From Verrucomicrobia bacterium LW23 (lineage in GTDB: Bacteria; Verrucomicrobiota; Verrucomicrobiia; Methylacidiphilales; UBA1321), in contig QAZA01000023.1 of NCBI GenBank assembly GCA_003054695.1, forward strand, positions 62,001-126,000: a stretch of DNA of 64,000 bases, given 5' to 3'. Below the pieces are notes generated by a model. It saw only the letters and a list, made by a program, of their open reading frames with translations. It was not told the origin of the DNA and ran no database searches. A program made the position numbers and the translations under genes. Numbering within the stretch: the first letter of the stretch is position 1; each line of letters starts with the position of its first letter. Positions 53,321 to 61,800 of this stretch are shown here, one piece after another.

Positions 53321-53406
53321 AATAAATCTGTGTAGCCGTGCTACTTACAGAGTGGATTGTCTCGCACGGAGCGAGACAAAGCCGCTAAGCGGGGATAAAA
53401 GGGGGG
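53277..53406. repeat. Long hairpin in family-E copy 2
   Basis: 31/32-nt arms 53277-53307 and 53375-53406 (CCCCCCTTTATCCCCACTTA start), with a small secondary stem GTCTCGC / GCGAGAC next to the right arm. It lies 18 bp beyond the stop of the STAND gene and could act as its terminator. Confidence 0.8.
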
Positions 53407-53423
53407 AAGCCTGGTGATCGGGC

Positions 53424-56400
53424 CTACCCCTGCGGGGGAAGCACCGCCCCGGGCGGCGCATCGGTGGCGGGCGGCTCCGTGCTGCCGGGGGGCGTGGAGG
53501 GCTCCGACACAGGCGCGGGGGGCGCCATGGTGCCGGGCGCGGGCGTAAGCGTGGGGTCCGCCGCGCCGCTGGGGCTGGGCTCGGTGGAGCCGGTGCCGCC
53601 TTCGGCCGGGGCCACCTCGGTGCCGCGGGCGCCGCCGGTGCGTCGGGTCTGGCCCTCCGTGGCGGTGGCGTCAATCTCCCCGGGCGCCGCGCCGGCCGGC
53701 GCTACGGGTGTGCCCGAGCCGGTCGGCATCACCGAGGGCTGCGCCGCGGGCTGCGTTACCGGCACCGCCGGGGCGGGCGCGGTGGAGGGCGACGGCTCGG
53801 CGGCGGCGGGGGCATCCGCACCGGCGCCGCTGGTCATCATGGGCGCGGCCGTGCCGGTGCCAATGGGGCCGAGCGTTGGGGTGGAGCCCGGAGTGCCGCC
53901 GCGCAGGCCCAGGCTGTCCGCCCGCTGGGCGCGCGTAAAGAACTGCTTGGCCACGCGCGAGAACGGATCGACGGCGGGTTGCTCCATCACCTGGCGGCGC
54001 ACTTTCTGGAAGGAGCCTTGCTGGTCGAAGGCGATGGGCAGGCCCGTGTCGGCCATGCGCGCGCCGCCCAGCGCCTCCACAAAGTCGCTGAACCACTCGG
54101 GCGCCGGCGTGTCGCCCGGCACGGGCAAATCCCACACGCGAGAGCCGTAGGTGCTGGAGGTCAGCAGCCCGCTGCCGTCCGGGCTAAACGCCACGCTCCA
54201 CACAAAGCCCTCGTGCGGAAGGGGATCCGACAGCGGCGTACCGGTTTGCGCATCCCACACACGCGCCTGGCCATCCCAGCTGCAGGTGGCCACGCGCTGG
54301 CTGTCGGCGCTCCAGTCCAGATCCCAGATCAGGTCCGCGTGCTCCAGCTTGCCGCCGACGGGCCGCACCGCGTCGGTAATCTCGTACAGCTGCGCCGTGC
54401 CGTCGGAGTTAGCCACCGCAAAGCGCTTGCCGTCCGGGCTAAACATCACCTTCATCGCCGCGGGCAACCCAACCGTGCGCAGCGGGCCCGCCGCCACGCC
54501 GCCGTTGGCAATGTTCCACATAATCGTTGCGCCGTCGTCGCCGCCGGAGAGCAGCCGCAGGCCGTCGGGGCTCCACGAAAGACTGTTGACGCCGCGCGTG
54601 TGCCGCTTCAGCTCGCCCGCCGGGGTGCCCGCCGGGATGCGCCACAGCCGCACCACCTTATCCTCGCCCGCCGTGGCCAGGAAGGACCCGTTGGGGCTGA
54701 TCGCCGCCGCCTTCACCTCGCCGCCATGCTGCAGAGCCCCGCTCGCGGAGCGCCCCGTCGAGGAGTCCCAGATCTGCGCCGTGCCGTCCTTGGACGCCGT
54801 GGCGACAAACTTGCCGTCCGGCGAGTAGGTAATGGCCGTGATCGCCCCCTTGTGCCGCAGGCTGTGCGAAATCATCTGCCCGGTCGACGTCGTCCAGATG
54901 CGGCCCACGCCGTCCTCCGTGCCGGTAGCCACGCGCGTGCCGTCCGGGTTAAACGCCGCGCAGCGCACCTGCGAGCCATGCACCATCGGCTGCCCGTGCG
55001 GCGCATTGTGCGGCGCGCGATAGAGACGCGCCACACCGTCCTCGCTGGCGCTCAGGATCAGCTGCTCGCGATTGCTGTCGGTGATGGGGCTCCATTTGCC
55101 AATGGTGGCCGGCATGGCGGAGCGCATGATGGGCGGCGTTACCGCGCCGGTGTTGGCGTCCCACAAGCGCGCCGTAAAGTCGCGGCTGGCCGTCAGAATC
55201 TTCTCGCCGTCCGGGCTGAACACGGCGCTGACGACCGGGCGCTCATGGCGCATCGGCGCGGAGACGGGGCGCCCGCCGGAGCGTAAATCCCACACACGCG
55301 CAAAGCCCCGTGCTTCGCCCTCGCCACCGGTCTGGTCCTCGCACGCCGTAACAATGCGCGCGCCGTCCGGGGAGAAGGAGACCCAGCGCACCGGGCCCGG
55401 GTGGCGGATGGGCGGGATGACCGGCCGGCCCGTCGCGGCGTCCCACACGCGCGCCGTTTTATCCATGGATACCGTGGCGACGCGCTTGCCGCTGGGGCTG
55501 AAGGCCGCGCGCAGCACCGGCCCGGTGTGCGTAAAGGGGAAGCTTACCGGCTCGCCCGTGGCGGCGTCCCACAACATCGCCATGCCGTCATCGCCGGCGG
55601 TGAGGATGCGCGTGCCGTCCGGGCTGAAGCTGAGCATGCGGATGGTGCGCTCGTGACGCATCGTCTGGCCCACTTGCTGCAGCGTTTTGGAGTTGTAGAT
55701 ACGAGCCAGACCGGCAAGCGTGCACGTCGCCACCTTCGTGCCGTCCGGGCTCCACACCACGTCCTTCACGGGGCTCTCGTGACGCACCGGCTGGTCCACA
55801 CGCATGCCGTCCGCCGCGTTAAACAGGCGCAGCATCCGGTCCTCGCTGCCTGTGGCAATAAGGTTGCCATCCGGGCTAAACGTTACCGCATTGACGGCGC
55901 CCTTGTGCTCCATCTTGGGGTTCTTCTTCTCGCCTGTATCCACAGCCCACATCTGCGCCTTGCCGTCCGCGCTGCCCGTCAGGAAAAAGCTGCCGCCCGG
56001 GCTAAAGCACGCGGAGTAGATAATATCCTGGTGATCCGTAGCGCCGGAAATAATCTGGCCGCTGGCCGTATCGCACACCAGCGCGCGGTGATCCATAGAC
56101 GCCGTAAGCACACGCAACCCGTTGGGGCTGAACGTGGCGACCGTAAGCGCCCCGCGATGCCGATACCACACCAGCGGCACCTTGCGCAGCGCCAGCGTGT
56201 AAAACACGCGCGTGCTGGCAAACGTGTGCAGCGGATCGACCCGCAGCGCCCGGGCCAGGCTGGCCAGCATCCAGTTCTGCCGCCCCTCCTCCGCCCAGCG
56301 GTCGGCCTGCAGGTAATCGGTCTGCGCCAGGATACGGCTCGTCTCGTCGCGCTCGCGCCGGGCGGCCATCGTACTGCGCTCCTCGCGCAACTTCGCGTCC

Positions 56401-58634
56401 TTGGCCTCCACCGTTGCGGCGCGAAAACGCCGGTACTCCTTAAACGCCTGCACGCCGCCGTAAGCGACGCCGATCATCAGCATGCCCAGCAGCACCATCA
56501 TCAGCTGCATGCGGCGCGACCACCCGCGCTCCTCGGAGCGCTTCGCGCGCGCGCTCGCCTCGATAAAACGCACCATGTCGCGCGGAAGCAACGCGCGCTC
56601 GCTCTCCAGCAACTCCTCGGCGTCCATCAGTTGCCGGCCCGGAGGCCACAGCCACTCCGCCTTGCGACGGTTATCGAGCCACGCCTGCGTGTCGCCCTCC
56701 AGCCGGGCGCGCGTATTCTCAAACGTATGTTGTTGCTGCAGAAAAGATTCCAGCCGCGGCCAGTGATACACCAGCGCCGTGTGGGCAATCGTTACCAGAC
56801 TGCCGCCCGCCCGCGCCTCGCGCGAGACAAACAGGCCCGCACGCAAAAACGCGTCCACCAGGGCCCTGGAGCTGCCGTGCGCCACAAGCTCCGCATACGG
56901 AACCCACAGCGGCAGAAGATCTTCCGAAGGCTTGACGCCGCGCACAAACAATTGCCGAAAGACATCGTGAAACGTGGCCTGCTCCGTATCGCGAAGCGAG
57001 CCCAGCAAGCCCTCCGCACCGCGCCCCAGCGAGTTCTCCACACCGCGCAACGCATCGTACGCCGCAAACTGCATCAGCCCGTCGGTCGTACGCGCCTTAA
57101 ATGTCTCATTAAGAGTAAATTGCAAAAGCGCGAGCGTCGCCGGCTTCTTCAGCGCCAGCGTGTCCGAAATAAGCACGTCGTCCAGCGCGCCGCCCCCCTG
57201 CCGCGACGTCTCGAACGTAAGCCCGGCCGCCTCCGCCGGACGCCGCACTATCGCGCCCAGTTCATCCGCCCCCAGCGACGGCACCTGATACTGCCCGCCG
57301 CCCGCCTTCAGGTCCATCAGCTGCGGAAGCTCCTCGCACTGAACAAAATACGCCGTTCGAATCGTCGCAACCACCCACACGTTGCCGCACCGCGCCAGCG
57401 CCTGCACGGCCGTAATGTACCCCGCCCGCTGCGCGCGAATCTCCGCGTCCGCCCCAAAAAGCTCCTCGAGGTGATCCAGCGCCAGAAACAGCCGCGACAC
57501 CGGCGGTTGCCCCCTCGGCGTGGACGCCGCCGCACTGCGCGCCGCCATACCCAGGCCATGCGCAATCACCTGGCCAACGGCCTCCGGCTTGCTCCGCAAC
57601 AGCTCCGCCAGGCGCCGCGGCACATTCTCGTCCTGCATCAGCTCCGGCAACGCCTCCGGCGCAAGCAAGGCCGCCGCAAGTCCTTCAAACAGATCACCTT
57701 CGCTATCGCCAGACTGCACGATGGCGCTGCGCCACAGGCCCACGCCCTCCACCACGCCCGGCTTCGTCACCCACGGCATCAGCCCCGCGCGCAGCAGCGA
57801 CGATTTGCCTGCGCCCGCCGAGCCGTAGAGCATCAAAAACGCGCTCCCCTCCGCCTCCTGGCGCTTGAGCGCCGTCACCGCTTCGTCGATAGCCCGCGCG
57901 CGACCAAAAAAGATCGCCTCGTGCTCCGCCTCAAACGGCAGCAACCCGCGGAACGGCGAGCCGTGCTCCTGCGGAAAGCGCCACGGCAACGCCGGCGTCT
58001 GGCGAATCGCCTCAGCCGCGGGCTCGCGCGCAATGATTGCGCCCCACAGCCGGTCCTCCACGTCACCCAGCAGCTCGTCGAGAGCGCGGTAACGGAGGAA
58101 AAACGGGCCCTCCCCCCGCTGCGGAAACTGCGTCCAGTGCTCCAGCACCTGGTCCACATAGTCCGCCTGCGAGGCCGCCCGCTCACGCTCCGCGCGCGGC
58201 TTGACGGGTAGCACCGGAGCTAAGTCCTTGATGTACAACGCCAGATGCGGGCCGCTAACCGTGCCGTCCGGGCTGGCCGGTCGCAGCGCGCTCATCGCCT
58301 CCTCAAATATATACTCGGTGCCCGTCACGTACGGGCGACCGTCACCGGGCCGCACCGGCACACCGGCGGGCGTCACCGCGCCCGGGTGCTCTCCCATGCG
58401 GCTCCACAGAAAGCACAGGACGATATCCGCCTGGGCGGGCAGAAAGGGTTGTACCTGCGCGCCATACTGCGGCGCCGTAGCATTGAACGCCGGCGTATCA
58501 TGCTCCCACACAAGGCTTTGCAGCTCCACAACCGGCGCGACGCGTGAGGTCATCCGCTCCACAATGCGCGAGACGGCTACGCTTTCCAGGCCGACATCGC
58601 CCGGCAAAGAGAGAATTACCCGCAAAGTCTTCAT
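53424..58634 (-). CDS. STAND ATPase with DUF4062-like N-terminus, membrane helix and 16 WD40 repeats
   Basis: 1736 residues in one frame. N-terminus (about 1-110): RVILSLPGDVGLESVAVSRIVERM...PFLPAQADIVLCFLWSRMGEHPG, a SPGDV-type DUF4062/TIR-like module. About 230-560: STAND NTPase with Walker A YGSAGAGKSSLLRAG (about 268-281), Walker B RLFLALDHLEELFG (about 380), followed by a winged-helix-like segment (KPATLALLQFTLNETFK) and HTALVYHWPRL. About 706-728: a hydrophobic helix (MQLMMVLLGMLMIGVAYGGV). About 800-1500: about 16 WD40 repeats (FSPDG...TGSEDGTARLWD), enough for two propellers. From about 1545: a Pro/Ala/Gly/Thr-rich tail. Such proteins sense a ligand via the propeller and act through the N-terminal module, often in defence or development. 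ATG 58634 is preferred over TTG 58640. Confidence 0.85.
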   Translation of the reverse strand: MKTLRVILSLPGDVGLESVAVSRIVERMTSRVAPVVELQSLVWEHDTPAFNATAPQYGAQVQPFLPAQADIVLCFLWSRMGEHPGAVTPAGVPVRPGDGRPYVTGTEYIFEEAMSALRPASPDGTVSGPHLALYIKDLAPVLPVKPRAERERAASQADYVDQVLEHWTQFPQRGEGPFFLRYRALDELLGDVEDRLWGAIIAREPAAEAIRQTPALPWRFPQEHGSPFRGLLPFEAEHEAIFFGRARAIDEAVTALKRQEAEGSAFLMLYGSAGAGKSSLLRAGLMPWVTKPGVVEGVGLWRSAIVQSGDSEGDLFEGLAAALLAPEALPELMQDENVPRRLAELLRSKPEAVGQVIAHGLGMAARSAAASTPRGQPPVSRLFLALDHLEELFGADAEIRAQRAGYITAVQALARCGNVWVVATIRTAYFVQCEELPQLMDLKAGGGQYQVPSLGADELGAIVRRPAEAAGLTFETSRQGGGALDDVLISDTLALKKPATLALLQFTLNETFKARTTDGLMQFAAYDALRGVENSLGRGAEGLLGSLRDTEQATFHDVFRQLFVRGVKPSEDLLPLWVPYAELVAHGSSRALVDAFLRAGLFVSREARAGGSLVTIAHTALVYHWPRLESFLQQQHTFENTRARLEGDTQAWLDNRRKAEWLWPPGRQLMDAEELLESERALLPRDMVRFIEASARAKRSEERGWSRRMQLMMVLLGMLMIGVAYGGVQAFKEYRRFRAATVEAKDAKLREERSTMAARRERDETSRILAQTDYLQADRWAEEGRQNWMLASLARALRVDPLHTFASTRVFYTLALRKVPLVWYRHRGALTVATFSPNGLRVLTASMDHRALVCDTASGQIISGATDHQDIIYSACFSPGGSFFLTGSADGKAQMWAVDTGEKKNPKMEHKGAVNAVTFSPDGNLIATGSEDRMLRLFNAADGMRVDQPVRHESPVKDVVWSPDGTKVATCTLAGLARIYNSKTLQQVGQTMRHERTIRMLSFSPDGTRILTAGDDGMAMLWDAATGEPVSFPFTHTGPVLRAAFSPSGKRVATVSMDKTARVWDAATGRPVIPPIRHPGPVRWVSFSPDGARIVTACEDQTGGEGEARGFARVWDLRSGGRPVSAPMRHERPVVSAVFSPDGEKILTASRDFTARLWDANTGAVTPPIMRSAMPATIGKWSPITDSNREQLILSASEDGVARLYRAPHNAPHGQPMVHGSQVRCAAFNPDGTRVATGTEDGVGRIWTTSTGQMISHSLRHKGAITAITYSPDGKFVATASKDGTAQIWDSSTGRSASGALQHGGEVKAAAISPNGSFLATAGEDKVVRLWRIPAGTPAGELKRHTRGVNSLSWSPDGLRLLSGGDDGATIMWNIANGGVAAGPLRTVGLPAAMKVMFSPDGKRFAVANSDGTAQLYEITDAVRPVGGKLEHADLIWDLDWSADSQRVATCSWDGQARVWDAQTGTPLSDPLPHEGFVWSVAFSPDGSGLLTSSTYGSRVWDLPVPGDTPAPEWFSDFVEALGGARMADTGLPIAFDQQGSFQKVRRQVMEQPAVDPFSRVAKQFFTRAQRADSLGLRGGTPGSTPTLGPIGTGTAAPMMTSGAGADAPAAAEPSPSTAPAPAVPVTQPAAQPSVMPTGSGTPVAPAGAAPGEIDATATEGQTRRTGGARGTEVAPAEGGTGSTEPSPSGAADPTLTPAPGTMAPPAPVSEPSTPPGSTEPPATDAPPGAVLPPQG

Positions 58635-58870
58635 AATCAATCAGATACTATGGGAAGAGAAGCAAAGGACAAGGCCCGCCCGTGGCAGACCGGCAGGCAG
58701 CTAAAATCACCGGAGCACGTGTATAAGGCAAGCACAACCGCGCAACATCGTTCGAGCGGCCGTCCACCTATGCCTTTGCAGAACGCTAAATGCAAGGATA
58801 TATCCTTCTCTCTACAAAGCAAAAGCCTTCGAAATTACAGTTATTCGCTTAAAACGGCATTTCCAACGCG
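58635..58870. other. Intergenic region between STAND and PKS-like genes
   Basis: 236 bp, upstream of STAND and downstream of the PKS-like gene (both minus). AT-richer at 58790-58860. No terminator hairpin is obvious. Confidence 0.4.
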
Positions 58871-61800
58871 TCAACTCTTTCCAAACGCCGCCGTGTACCC
58901 ACGGTCCACACTGCAATCCATGTCCTCCACCATCAGAATCGGCCGGCCCGTCTCGTCGCTCACGTACACGTCGCAGGCAATGTGCGTACGGTCGTGAGCG
59001 CGAATCATAACCTCCACGGTATAAATATCTTGCAATCGGGCCGCCCGATACACGCGGAAGCCGCCGTACCGCGACGGCAGGCAGGGCGCCTGCAAATGCT
59101 CAATGCTCCACAACATCAGCAACTGCACGCTCCCCTCCAGCAACAGCGGATCAACATGCCACATGGGCGATGCCGGCTCCGCCATCCACGCGGCCGGCTC
59201 CGGCGCCGCCCGCACGGTGCCGCTGATGCCTCGCGTGCCAAGTCCGTGGATCGTCTCGATGCAGTAAAGATCGGGCCCGTGGTAAAGCAAGGTCTCCATC
59301 GCCTCCCGCACAGGGCGAGGGTAAGGGTGCGACGCAAGGTTCGGCAAAGTCGGCACAGGTGCCTGCGGCGGAGGCGCTTGCGACAGAAGCATCGTGGCCC
59401 GGTAATACGCCTGTTCCTGCTCGCTCTGAAGCTCCACCGGCACCTCGTAGAGCCCATTGCTTTTGCGCTGCGCCGCCCCGGCCGCAAGTCGCAGCCTCAT
59501 CGCGCGCTCGCTCTCGCCAAACTCCTCCAGCGCCACAGGCCGCAGCGCGCGAAAATTGCGGCAACCGTGCAGCGTCATCTCCGGCGAGTGCCGCAGCGCC
59601 GCCTCGGCCATCCAGTTAAGCCCCACCGAGAGCGGCAGCACCGGCCGTTCCTTCAGAACATGCGACCGCAGAAAGGGATGCGTCTCGACGGAAATCTCCC
59701 GCTCCGTCACCAGCGCCAACCCCATCGCTACCCCCAAATGCAACCGTGGCCCGAGGTGCAGCCCCGTACCTCCTCCCCCCGCACTGCTTCCGCCGGCGCC
59801 GGAGGTGGAGGTCCGAACCATCCCCCCAACCAGGCCCGTCGGCCGGCGCCGCATGATGGGGGCAGGCAATGGCTCATCCTGTTGCTGTACAACGGTTTCC
59901 GACGCAGGCACCTCATGCGGCGCAGTGTCTGGCTCGGCCACATCGCAAGCGGGAGAGACATCCAATGTCCCTGCTTCTCCGGCAAGCTTGGAATCCAGCG
60001 CATCGACGTCCCCATCAGCCTGTACAGAAGCTATTGATCCCGTGGCATTTACATCCTTCACCTCCACGTCCCCCGGCTCCACCCCGGCCTGCGCTGCGTT
60101 CAGTGCGCGAAGGACTTCCGCAACCTGGCCAAGTTGTGCTCCTGCAATATCTTCCGCAGGGGGAGGCCGTTGTGCGGCGGGGTGCCGCAAAAGCAGGGCC
60201 TGCCACACGCCCTCCAGGCGCGCGGCATCCAACCCAAGATCTTGATCCAACGTAAGTTCCACATCCAGAAACTCGCGGGGATACTCACACTCCACTGCCA
60301 GCAGATCGAGAAAGTCCTCAACCACAACATCCTGGAAGAGAGGAGCTTCCACTGATTCCGCTACGACTTCGCGCTCCCTCTCATCCATCTCCGCCTCATG
60401 GCCGGAGTCCTCTGCAGTAGTCGTAACATCCTCGCTATCTGCATCTTCCGAGACATTCGCGACACATTCAGGCTCATCGTCGGGACTAGAGGGCCCAGGG
60501 CCGCTACCGCCATCAGAATTGAAGTCATCCTCATCTGTATCTTCTTCACCCTCAAAGCCTTCTTCAACCTCCCCCAGCGAAGGCTCGTCCTCGGATGCAA
60601 CGGCGCTAAGAGATGCGTTTGTCGACACAACATCCTCCAGCGCAAAAGCTTCCACACCTTCATCCGAGTCTGCATCCAGCCCTTCCTCCGAGGCGACGGC
60701 GCGAGCCTCCGCAAAAGCCGCGGCCGTGCGCTGCGCTTCGATCTGCTGCACGCGCGAGCGATACAGCTCCTGCACCGCTCGCTGCGCCGCCTCCTGGTTG
60801 GCCAAAAACTGCCGGAACATTTCCGCCGTTTGCGCATGTAGTTGTCGCAGAGTCTCATGCGCTGCCGCATACTCTTTCTCCAGCAACACATCCCCCTCGT
60901 CCCGAGGCGGTCCGGCCAAAGGAGGTGGCAGATGAGCGATGGCCAGGGAGGGCGGAGGGACATACAATGTCTCTGACGCAGGAAGGGCCGGCAACCCAGG
61001 GACAAGCGATGTCCCTATCCCCGGGGTGGAACGCCCAGCAGGGACATAAAATGTCCCTGACGCCGGCACACCAGGTGTTATCATAGCTCCCTGCCCCGCA
61101 GGCACTTGTACAGCTCCAGCTGTAGGGTACGCATAATAGCCGGGATACTGCGCCGGCACCGGAACAGCCCCGCGGCCACTGCTTCCATTCTCCCCGTTGG
61201 CAGCCTTGCGCGACTCTTGTCGCGAACGCCCGGCGGAGCGGCCCGTCGGAGCCGGCACAGCTCCCGCAGGCAGCACAACCAGCGGCACTAACAGACGCCC
61301 GGGCATCGTCGGCCGCACTTGCGTAACATCATGAAAGAGAGAAGGATGCGCCGCTCCCGGCCAAAGCTCCAGGCGGACATGGCTCCCCAGCGCCGCAAGC
61401 TGCGCAAGAGCCTTTGCCAGCGGAAGCATCCCCCCCGGAAAACCCGTAAACGCCTGGGGCGCAGCTTCCTCCGCGTCCAGCGAAAGCGCGGCATGGGGAT
61501 GTTCACCCAGTTCCTCGCGCACTTCGCGGGTCAGCGTCGTGCCGGGGCCGATCTCCAGAAAGATGCGCGTGCCGTCCTGGTACAGCTGCCGAATCGCCTC
61601 GCGCAGCGAGCTGCTCTCTACAGCCTGCCCCACCAAATGCTCGCGCAATAGTGTGCTATCCTCCGGCAAAGGCATTGAGCCGGAACGACTTGGAGCATAA
61701 ACAGCAACTCGCGGCGGGGCAATATCCAGCCCCTCCACGTTGCGATTCCATAACGAGCGCATTGGGGCCTCCTGCAATGCACTAGGCAAAGAGCTGAGCG

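Larger units (their letters stand above)
52684..53423. other. Repeat-rich gap between GNAT and STAND genes
   Basis: 740 bp, almost all repeats: accessory NACCACGGAT units (52809, 53093, 53156), a direct repeat of about 165-180 bp in two copies, and two long hairpins. No gene. The hairpin next to 53406 may terminate the STAND gene transcript. Confidence 0.6.

Noticed and set aside
55401-58211. 936-codon open frame on the plus strand
   Set aside because: Antisense to the STAND/WD40 gene, very Arg/His-rich, no domain.
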